Shown: piece after piece, positions 55,418 to 64,000 of the stretch
Layout of the letters: each line of letters begins with the position of its first letter
Position numbering within the stretch: the first letter of the stretch is position 1
Assembly: GCA_025094145.1 (NCBI GenBank)
Contig: JALLLS010000008.1
Span: forward strand, 496,001-560,000
DNA length: 64,000 bases
Reading direction: 5' to 3'
Source: Spinellus fusiger
Lineage: Eukaryota > Mucoromycota > Mucoromycetes > Mucorales > Phycomycetaceae
Program-made: the position numbers and the translations under genes
The notes under the pieces: generated by a model
Database searches by the model: none
What the model was told of the DNA's origin: nothing
What the model saw: the letters and a program-made list of their open reading frames with translations, nothing else

Positions 55418-56264
55418 CAGTGGCTTGCGAAAATCTTAGGTATTTTCATATTTAAATTTCCGATATGCTTTTGTAATGGGAAAAACTTAATCTTTATCAT
55501 GAAAATATACATTAAACATATAGTAAAAACTTGTAAATTAGATAAAATATAAATTTGAATATAATAATAAATTAGAGTTTATTGGGTGAATACCCTTAAT
55601 ATTTGGTGTTGCCACCTTTTGCTTCTATAACAATCTTGCATCTCCGATACATACTGTTAATGAGGCTGTCTATAGTGTCCTTAAGAGTTTTTTCCCGTTC
55701 TTCCAACAAGATAGCCTCCAAACTTCCTGTTGAGCATGAAATTATTTGGAATCAGTCCCCCCTTCTTTCTTTTTACTACTCTATTGCGGTTTTTGGTCCT
55801 CATCAGTTGGTACTTTGACTCATCGGATCAGATGAGTGTCTTCCGGTCTTCTGTCCAGTGAAAATGAACCTTGGCCTAAGCAAGCCTAATATTTTTGTGT
55901 TTATTAGAGAGAGAAGTTTTATTTAACCACCCTACAAGAAGACAGGCTAAGCTTTTTTTTGTCGTTTTTCTAAGTGTTCATAGACACTTTGGTGGTCATC
56001 TGCTTGTAAAGCTGGTCCATTGTCTGGGATGAATTCTTTGCCACTTTGCGTACTACCTCTCTCTCGTCCCTCTCATTAAGAATTGACTTACGCCCAGTGC
56101 TTTTCTTGTTTCCAAGAGGTTTTTTGTTTTTTTTCAGTGTTGTTAGATGAGGTAGACATTATAGAGGAAAAGCAATAAATAAAGAATGTTTAATAAAAAA
56201 ATAGAAATTTAGGGTGAAACTATGATTTGGATTTGAAATATACTTAAGATTTTCGCAAGCCACT
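55418..56264 (-). mobile_element. Internally deleted Tc1-like transposon
   Basis: The left end CAGTGGCTTGCGAAAATCTT (55,418) and right end, read inward, AGTGGCTTGCGAAAATCTTA are inverted repeats with TA outside (55,416-55,417 and about 56,266-56,267). The 0.85-kb interior holds minus-strand transposase remnants: a WTEDRKTLI*SDESKY block with the first catalytic Asp near 55,830 and the C-terminal KQKVATPNI near 55,600. The region between, with the other catalytic residues, is deleted. An HTH-like segment may remain on the right. Confidence 0.75.
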
Positions 56265-56375
56265 ATAAACACTTCTTTCTGTATTATTTTTAAAGAACTT
56301 TTATCTCCAAACTCTCAAAAAAAACACCAGTATCTTCTTGTACTTGTTATTATAACTGAAAAATATACTTCTTTT

Positions 56376-56570
56376 GTGACTCATGTTATTGTTGCACACA
56401 AGTCTTTTAACAGCATGTTTAATGCTATATATCACATGATAAATATGAATGTTTCCGCTATTGGCAGAATTCTCAAGCGTAAAAAGAGTATGGTTACTAC
56501 AGGAAGCTCAAATAAGTCTGAAATAATTCAAATACTCAGAAATAAAAGCCAAAGAGATACTGAGACATAA
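56376..56570 (+). pseudogene. HTH fragment of a Tc1-like transposase
   Basis: A 64-codon frame contains INMNVSAIGRILKRKKSMVT, shaped like the first helix-turn-helix and linker of a Tc1-type transposase, followed by TTGSSNKSEIIQILRNK. The flank at 56,620-56,645 (CTACGACCCTCAATAGTTTT) resembles the terminus of the element at 455-1,600. The catalytic domain is missing. Confidence 0.4.
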
Positions 56571-56645
56571 ATCTATTGTCATCTTTTTATACTAAAACTG
56601 TTTATCTTAATACTACGACCCTCAATAGTTTTTTCTGATTCAAAA

Positions 56646-57190
56646 ATTATTTAAAAGTAGAATTTATATTTTCTTTTTAAAAAATATTGAAGAAACAAGT
56701 TTCATCAAGAAATGCACAAAAATATATACAATACACACATGGGTAGCTCTATTCAACTCAAGAGTGATAGTAATTTATTGATTGGTCTAATAATATTCAT
56801 TTTGTGCTAAATTGTTTAATCAATTACTCTTTTTAGAAAGTAATCGACTCAATAAGTATGACATGTTATAAGAAGGTCTTCATGATGAAGCGTTGAGTGT
56901 ATATGCATAAATAAAATATAAACACCGCAAAAGGCGTGAATGCCCTAAAAACATATTGACCTAGGCTCTTTTTCCAACTGATTATCCCTGAATCCTGATT
57001 TCAGTTACCAATTTCAAGAAAAAATCAACAAGCACTATTTTCACAAATTATTAATTCACTTTTTGAACAAAATACAGATGTAAGCCCATACAAAAACAAA
57101 ATAAATGAACGATAATATATGAAAATAGTATATTCAATACATATGAAATGCCTTTAAGATACTTTCGAGATAACCAAACTAAAGGCCGCA
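56646..57190. other. AT-rich spacer, nothing recognised
   Basis: No motif-bearing frame or repeat is seen. Confidence 0.45.
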
Positions 57191-57194
57191 AATT

Positions 57195-57275
57195 CTCTCA
57201 CTGCCAGCATAGGGCGGAGATGCCAGACTATAATTGATGCAAGGTGGACATATAAAGTATTAGTTTAGTTTATTT
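57195..57275 (+). pseudogene. Tc1-like transposase C-terminal scrap
   Basis: Reads SLTASIGRRCQTIIDARW and then TYKVL, homologous to the C-termini at 15,628 and 20,566. Nothing upstream is recognisable. Confidence 0.5.
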
Positions 57276-58630
57276 TATAAAAATCCTTTATTTAAATAAA
57301 TAAACTGAAATTATCTTAAGATGCTCCCTTAAGTGTTGATATATAGTTAAAATGGATATATATGGAAATCATGAAACCATGCTAATAAAAATGTTAAAAC
57401 TACTAAATCTGTTTACTGACCAATTTCGATTGTAAAACCAAATGCAATATGGCTAATTGATATATTCCGTTAAGAAATAACCATAATTGTTAATCTTGTA
57501 AAATATATTAGAATTACGACATTAATTTATTGTGATAAGAGATTTGCTCAAATAGACATTAGAATTGTTCTATAAACTCAACTCCGAGACTGAGAATGAA
57601 CTAATCAATAGGAGAGGAACAGAAAACTGATTTATTTAAGAAATAATGAATATCACTTTAAGGCACTTTCTGGAACTTTACAGATTCATTATCAGAAAGA
57701 GAAAATAATAGCAGAACATAGAGTTTTATTTTTATTTTATTTTTATTAAAAAAGTCTAAAATTTAATTAATAATTAATGCAACTAACTACACGTTTGACT
57801 AGTCAGATTCTTTTAGTTTTGGTTTAAAGATATATTATAAGTTCATTAGATAAAACTATTACTATTATTTTGCTTTGTTTTAGTTATTAAAGGTTGAAGT
57901 TTTTAGGCATTGTCCTAAATTATAAAACCCCTCTCTATTATTGCTTAAAAGAGAAAAATCGTTCTATTTCTTATTTCTATAGGATAATTTTACCAAAATA
58001 GTGTTTAAACGACTCCCACGTTGTTGTAAGTATCATGATCAAAGAAACATATTGAACAGTATTATTTACAGAAAAAAAATACAATGAGTAAACATATAAA
58101 AATAATGAACATATCACCTAGTAAAAATAAATAAATAAAACACGCATACAAGAGACTATTCGATATAATTGTTCTCATAAGTAGGGATAATGAGAAGAGA
58201 TAGAGATCATAGACAATAATGACTCATCATTACTTCCATGGGGATATAAAAAAAATTAGTAATTCTAGAAGCAAACGTTTAAAAGTTGAATAATATACTT
58301 TTATTATATTAGGTACATACTTTGCCCTTGATATCCAAATAATGCAATGTGTAAAATAAAGGCTATGCCTTGTTTATCATCATGATATCTTCTCTATTAA
58401 ATAAAGAAATAAATTTCAGATGAAAATTACTAGCTACACATCTGATCTATGTCTTTAGCCTTTTTGCATTATTTTTGGAAAGTGCTGGGACAAAAATTAA
58501 AAAAAAACATTAACTATGTAAAACTCTGTAATTATTCAGATAAGTAGAAATAACAAGACTGAACAAAGATAATTTTTACTAAGTGAAGAGTGATTCCTTA
58601 TTTATACTTTTAGTGGGTGCTTATCTTTCA
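57276..58630. other. AT-rich gene-free spacer
   Basis: Only very short frames occur. No terminal repeats or protein motifs were recognised. Confidence 0.5.
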
Positions 58631-58639
58631 GTGGCCTTT

Positions 58640-59092
58640 TATCTTATGGTAGTTAATGATTAGTCTATGTTATGGCTTATTGATAGATGCAACTATATGG
58701 TTGGTGTAGATGATCCATTATATGGTAGATTACATAGGTGGAGCCTTATTGTTGGTTCATTGAATAATCAAACCATTATAGAGCCATCAATTATGTGTCT
58801 TTGCTTTAATCGACTTTGATCGGTCTTATCTATCTACTAAGAATCTATGGATGATAGCAGCTCTTGTTAAGTGTCCGATGGTACACTGACCTAAGAAGGT
58901 TGATTTGTAATTATGAGCAATCAGTGAGATTATACAGATATCACTATGGTACTTTTGTGTACTCAAGCTTTCATAGATTATTCTGAATGTCATAGCACAC
59001 CACTCATGTTGACCAATTCATGGAGAATCTTTGGATTGAAGTCGGAACACGACAAACTCAATGGAACAGTTTGGTTCAGTCATAAGAAGAAA
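58640..59092 (+). pseudogene. Possible DDE-integrase-type transposase relic
   Basis: Less AT-rich than its surroundings. Fragments read HRWSLIVGSLNNQTIIEPSI near 58,735 and HVDQFMENLWIEVGTRQTQW near 59,005. The second resembles the NQRIERLWVDVG block that carries the last catalytic Glu in integrase-core transposases of fungi. Stops lie between. Assignment is tentative. Confidence 0.35.
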
Positions 59093-61037
59093 AATATAGA
59101 AGAAAAACCTTATTAAAAGGATTTATATATTAATTTATCTAAGTTTTTATGGGCACTATAAAAATCTGATGATTTCTGAAAATTAATAACTCACAAAAAG
59201 AAACTGATTTTTAAGCAGCTATATTTTATTTAATGAAAATAAAATTGAAAAGGATCTATCCAACAGTTCATAAAAAAACTTTTTTTTAAAAAAAAATATG
59301 AAACCTGAAATACTTAACCGCTTCTAGTCTCTTTTGCTGCAGAAATTAATGTACGCCTAAAAATTTCTAGCCTCTTTAATCAATATCTATATTCCCAAAT
59401 ATAGACACGCAATTTTTTATTTCTATTTATGGTATATTTAAGAATAAACAACTTTAGATTTATTGGCAAGCATGGCCTATCGGAAAAAGAAAAACTGATA
59501 GTAGAATATATTTATGAAGAATGATGTTAATAATCAGAGTCGGTATCAGATATATAATACCAAAAATTATTGGTGGTTATATTTACTATAGCATCTCTAT
59601 AGAGATAATACTTGAGAATTCATTAAAAAGATCTTTGATCTTTGCTTTTAGCGAATTTGCTCAATTATTCTTTATAATTTATTTAGATGGAAAAATTCAA
59701 TTCAGCCATTTATAGCAGTATTTAAACTCTGTTTGATATTTCTATATTACAAAAATCTTTGGATATAAAATAATGCTTGTCAAGAACTAGATACCCTTTA
59801 ATTCTCGTTGTCATTTATAATATATTGTTAATAATTTTATAGAAAGATATATAATCATGCTTTGAAATAGATATTTTCAATTTGAGAAATATATATTTAT
59901 TATACAAAATACGTCTCATGCCTCTGAAATTGTAACAGAAACTTTAAGTACCTTAGCATCTTGTTTTCACGTCACAGAATTGATAGACATACCTTTTTTA
60001 CTCGTGACTTATATTGACTGTAGTAGTATAAATCTGAGAGTAATTGCAAATATGTATGGCCTTGGTATCACATTAGTTATTAAAGATGATACAGTTTTTG
60101 TTTGGTTCATTGTTGAGTACATATTAACACTATTATCAATAGGCTAGTCCACCGCCCGCCACAAATTAAACGGTCTGTTTGTCTGAGAATTTGTCTCGCT
60201 AGATCTTCAACTATGAAGCTCGGAATACTTTATTTTTTCTTAATTAACCACTATCTCCAATGTGTAATCTCATTGTCTTTATCTTCAATCTATATATGTT
60301 GAAAACACAGATACACTATCCAAATATACAATAATTTGATGCATTATCCTGTAGCACAAATTTGTATGGAAATACACCCCAGAACTTATCAAAAAAATCC
60401 GTGAACTAAGATTCCTTATACTACCATGTTTACACAAAGAGACACATGAATTATTATAGAAGATGGTTCATTGGTTATCACTGGTGTCTTTAGTCTCTTG
60501 TAAATGTGGCTAACAATCATTCAATTAGTGGCTTCTAATATGAAACCCCATTTGTTGATCTAAAAATTATTGCCTTTTCTTCTTATTTCTTGCAACACCA
60601 GAAAACTTGGATCCACTTAAATATTATATCTTGCCTTGTGCGGTTGATTTTTAGTCGACTGTTGATATTATTCCTCTTTGTACTTTAATAGTCATAGGAA
60701 TATTATTTTTACGTCTTGTGCACTTTTTCCAAAAAGTAACGTCGAGTTTCATGAACTTCTATAATACAATATATACGCAGATACGACAAGTAGATGTGAC
60801 ACAATTTTTCGGAAATAGTGGTTCTCTTGTTGACATTTATGCTTTTCGGGTCTCATTCTTTATTAACACTCATTCAACTCCTCTTATTCACGTTATTTAC
60901 TCCTTTATTTGCAGTATTTCATTTTATTCCTTAAATCCATATGAGGCTACCATCAATCATCAATCTTCGAATAGAACAACAAACACTCGAAAAAATAATA
61001 TAATGTTCAAAAAAAATTGAAAGCAAAAAGTATATTA
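59093..61037. other. AT-rich gene-free spacer
   Basis: Frames such as 59,521-59,715 and 60,718-61,020 show no known motif, no splice sites joining them and no codon bias. I do not accept them as genes. Confidence 0.45.
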
Positions 61038-61039
61038 TA

Positions 61040-62359
61040 CAGTAACAGAAAATTAGAAAATATACGAATTTTCTTTTTTAAAATCCTGAGAAAGAATATA
61101 CTTTATGCATAAAAAGGCTACGACCTCAAATTCAATAAAAAGTTAGTTTAACATGATTTATATTATTATAAATAAAAAGGTTTTACTTTAATATTTTATT
61201 GGGCTACCTTTGGCATCAATAAATGCCTGGCAACAATCCTTTATTGAGCCAACTAAACGTTCGGCAATATCAACGTGGATATTTTCCCAAGATTCTTTTA
61301 AAGCTGTCTTGAGCTCATCGATATTTTTGACATCGGCCCTCATTTTATTGATAAGCTTATCAATGCCCACGAGACGTGTTCAATTGGTTTCAAGTCAAGG
61401 ATTTGTGTGAGCTCTTAATCAAAGATCTAAATTTGATGTGTCTCTTTTCACTATATTGTATAGCCACTTGTATGGCAGCTAACCCCATCTTCTTGAAATA
61501 TAAAGTTCTTATCCTTTTTCTCATTCAATTCAATGAACCATGACAGAAATTTTCCTGCCAAAATGTTGACATATATGTCCTGATTCACAGTACCATCAAT
61601 AAAGACCAAAGGCCCAAATCCACCAGCTCAGAAACAGCTCCAGATCATTATGCTACCTTTCCCCTCATTTGGTTGTAGGTATTATATAAGCAGCCTTATA
61701 CCTCTCTCCGATCTTTCAAATCACTCTGGCTTCTCCCTAGTAACCATATACTTCAAACCGTGACTTATCAGACTATACGACGCGTCTCCAGTCCTCAGGG
61801 GTCCAATTGACCCGTTCCTTCGCCCAACAAAGTCTTTTCTTCATGTTTTCTTCAGACAACCTTGGCTTGTGTGCTACAAAGTAGGAACCAAACTCAATCT
61901 GATGAATTAATTTGATGAATATTGCTCTACAGATGATTATCTCATGTGTCTTAAGTTCTAAATCAATATAGTTATAGGAGGCAAATAGGCTGCTTCTTAG
62001 AATGGCCTCAATTTGTCTGAGGTCTCTCTAGCTAAGTTTTTTGGTGCAACAGAACGAGGCTTTGGTAGAGGTGTATCATTAGTCTTGATTCTACTAATGA
62101 TCTTTTGGACAGTAGTCTTTCTAATGCCAACGACCTTTGAAATGGTACCCATGAAGTAATTTTCATTTTTTAAGCCAGAAAACACCCTATTACTCTCTTT
62201 CTTTAAGCTTGTTATAAACTATAGAGTCTGTTGTTGATGATTCTGAGATTGAAATTCGAGATTGCTTAATTGAATGTGATTCTGTGGTAAAAAGAAAAAG
62301 AATCATGCTTAAAAATATATAAATTATGGGGTCGTATACTTACTAATTTTGCATGACTG
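61040..62359 (-). mobile_element. Tc1-like transposon, second copy of the 2,301 family (inverted)
   Basis: The ends CAGTAACAGAAAATTAGAAA (61,040) and, read inward, CAGTCATGCAAAATTAGTAA (62,359) are inverted repeats with TA outside (61,038-61,039 and 62,360-62,361). At 1,320 bp it aligns along its length with the element at 2,301-3,640, in opposite orientation, with many substitutions. Its transposase is broken as well. Confidence 0.8.
61188..62200 (-). pseudogene. Tc1-like DDE transposase, broken
   Basis: The minus strand gives VIGCFLA-type start sequence, then GTISKVVGIRKTTVQKIISR with the HTH (62,150-62,080), and LRPF. The WSDKSRFEV-like and FGPLVFIDGTVNQD blocks follow (about 61,780 and 61,590), and the C-terminus IDELKTALKESWENIHVDIA..VIDAKGSPIKY-like segment closes at 61,188. 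Frames change repeatedly, so no enzyme can be made. Confidence 0.75.
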
Positions 62360-62361
62360 TA

Positions 62362-63049
62362 TAGCGTAGAAAATCTGAAATATTCTTTTCATCTAATGCA
62401 TGAATAATTATATATCATTTTCATTTGACACATTTGACCATATAATAATACAAAGACCCTTTCTCTAAAGGCATAGACAGGATTCTAAATATTAATTTAT
62501 GTCAAGGGTAGAACTCATCTTAATTTTTAATAATATAAACAAGACTTTGGACTGTAATACCATAAACATATGAAATATAAACTATAATTTTTTATAAGTA
62601 ATTAAAGGAATTTAAATTAACTTCATACCTGAAGCCAAGACCACACTTTTGTTTAATCTATGCCTGTGTTGAAGAAAAGACAGTATACCTTCTTTCTAGT
62701 ACAACATAGCGATCCACGCTCACTATGTGTCCAGTATTAGCAATAGACTTACTACCTCCAACTGACCTGTGGAAATTAATAAACTAAGTCTAGATGCCAA
62801 TTTATTTATACCTTATTTCAGGGTTTTGATAAAGACATGAATGAGTGCATACAGAGAAGGTATTATAAATACAACAATAAGCAACAATATTAGATACACG
62901 TTTATTAATTGAAACATTAGCACACTATCTGAAGCTGTGAATTATTCCATATAGTACCGATCATTTTTAAAAAAACAAAAAAAACAAAAAAAACATAAGT
63001 ACATAAAATAAATTGAAAAATTGAAAAATTGACAGACAATCAAGAGATA
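62362..63049. other. Spacer with one exon-like segment
   Basis: Mostly AT-rich. On the minus strand, from 62,767 down to about 62,690, an open segment (SVGGSKSIANTGHIVSVDRY onward, ending VVLER) is bounded by TTCCACAG and GTATAC, like an internal exon. No partner exons or family were recognised. Confidence 0.25.
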
Positions 63050-64000
63050 TTAGGAGTTTTCCTGTTCTTCCATTTCTTTTTTCAATAGACGAATGACTTT
63101 CTTCCTTTCTACTGTCTTTTTAACAGCCATATAAAGCTTTTCATTTCTCGCCTTGACATAGTCTGGGTTTTCCTCCACAAATTTGGCCCTGAGAGTAGCC
63201 GATGTGGTGTTGTACTGCTGTTTCAATTCCTAACCCTGTAATTAGATGCCCAAACAATATGCAATGCTTCGATTTATTCTTCTAGTTGCTAGCCTAACCA
63301 TGCATACATATATATAAATATAAAAAACTTACTGGATCCATTGTTTTCCATTGGCTAGAGGCTAATTTTGCAACATCTTGTAGAGTACAGTGGGGTTGCT
63401 CTTTTCTCAACTTTGCACCACAGTCTTTACTAAATAAAACATAGCCATTGGGTGGAAATCTTTCATTTCTTCCCCTATAACCTCTTGCTTTTTTTAACTG
63501 AGCTCTCTTATCAGCCGATTCTTGGTTGTATTTTTCTTTCTCTGTCTAATTAATAAACCAGAAACAAACATAGGCTTAGTCATGGAATTCCTTCCTATCA
63601 AAGAAGAATCACTAGCAGAAGAGTATAGTAACATGAAAAACAGCAACACACTTACTGGGTTCAGATCTTTCCATTGTTGAGCTATAAGCCTACTCACTTG
63701 AGCTGTAGTGAGCTGAGGATTCATCTTATAGATACTGCCACGAACAGCTTTATTATACAGAAAGAAGGGATTGTATTGACAGGCAGGTTTGAATGCATTT
63801 ACTGGTGTTACTGTCGTATTCAACTCAAGTTCCTCTGTTAATTGTGCATACACATTCATCTTTTTCTTCTCAAAAGGTAATTCATGATGTATTGGAAAAA
63901 TAGGCTCATGGCTTTCATCATCAGAAAAGGGATTGTCAGCATTTATAGGAGCCTTTTCTTGTATCTGAGGAAGAAGAGATTGAAGAATGGCCTGTCCTGC
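63050..64000 (-). CDS. Two-HMG-box DNA-binding protein (5' end outside the window)
   Basis: Nuclear or mitochondrial DNA-bending protein. Exons read 64000..63656 (continuing beyond the window), 63545..63333 and 63229..63050, all in phase 0, giving 246 visible residues. HMG box 1 spans the first intron (NPFFLYNKAVRGSIYKMNPQ, VSRLIAQQWKDLNP, then EKEKYNQESADKRAQLKKAR). Box 2 spans the second (RFPPNGYVLFSKDCGAKLRK, DVAKLASSQWKTMDP, then ELKQQYNTTSATLRAKFVEE). Both boxes are interrupted at the same place, after the conserved W..L/M-x-P, suggesting an internal duplication. The end is strongly charged (KKTVERKKVIRLLKKEMEEQ). An acidic segment (DNPFSDDESHEP) precedes box 1. Different from single-box mating-type sexM/sexP proteins. 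Confidence 0.8.

Noticed and set aside
59521..61020. Frames at 59,521-59,715 and 60,718-61,020
   Set aside because: They are AT-driven, lack conserved motifs and cannot be joined to other exons with sound splice sites.
63050..64000. Idea that the HMG gene marks the sex (mating-type) locus
   Set aside because: The sexM/sexP proteins of Mucoromycota have one HMG box and lie between a triose-phosphate-transporter and an RNA-helicase gene. This protein has two boxes and neither neighbour is seen.

Overview
The window is nuclear DNA of a filamentous fungus, most likely Mucoromycota (probably Mucorales). The evidence is intron-rich protein genes with short introns of about 45-150 bases, GT-AG borders, AT-rich gene-poor spacers, and a mix of Tc1/mariner-like, LINE and TnpB/Fanzor-like elements. 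The genus cannot be read from the sequence. No rRNA, tRNA or CRISPR array was seen.

Layout. 1-22,400 is repeat-rich: Tc1-like relics (one with clean terminal inverted repeats and TA duplications, 2,301-3,640), two same-strand copies of a delta-9 acyl-CoA desaturase gene with a cytochrome b5 tail (5,867-7,333 and 18,726-20,167), a LINE retrotransposon framed by a 16-bp target duplication (7,617-12,898), and two TnpB/Fanzor-related remnants. 22,426-32,352 is a gene island: type II NADH dehydrogenase, a coiled-coil protein, RPL7, a Gln-rich secreted protein and palmitoyl-protein thioesterase. 32,397-35,200 is a TA-flanked element carrying the C-terminal half of a Fanzor-type RuvC nuclease; an almost identical copy lies at 47,068-49,854 and an older inverted piece at 13,808-14,483. 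Between the two good copies are RPL14, a large ubiquitin-specific protease and a UFD4/TRIP12-type HECT ubiquitin ligase, the last two divergently transcribed. NudC and a kelch-ectodomain transmembrane protein kinase follow. 54,500-63,000 is again AT-rich and full of transposon relics. A two-HMG-box protein gene runs off the right edge.

How the parts relate. Housekeeping functions (ribosome, mitochondrial NADH oxidation, lysosomal or vacuolar lipoprotein turnover, ubiquitin addition and removal, dynein support) form compact gene-dense blocks. Mobile DNA occupies the blocks' edges. Two homologous pairs, the desaturases and the Fanzor elements, show the same pattern of near-identical tracts bordered by diverged sequence, which suggests gene conversion. 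The most interesting item is the Fanzor-bearing element family: short inverted repeats next to TA, a CxxC...CxxC zinc ribbon followed by the RuvC-III motif, an intron in the nuclease gene, and foldable sequence between the stop codon and the right terminus, where a guide RNA would be expected.

Exon borders were chosen by eye from GT-AG sites, frame closure and family similarity. Sequence comparisons were also by eye.
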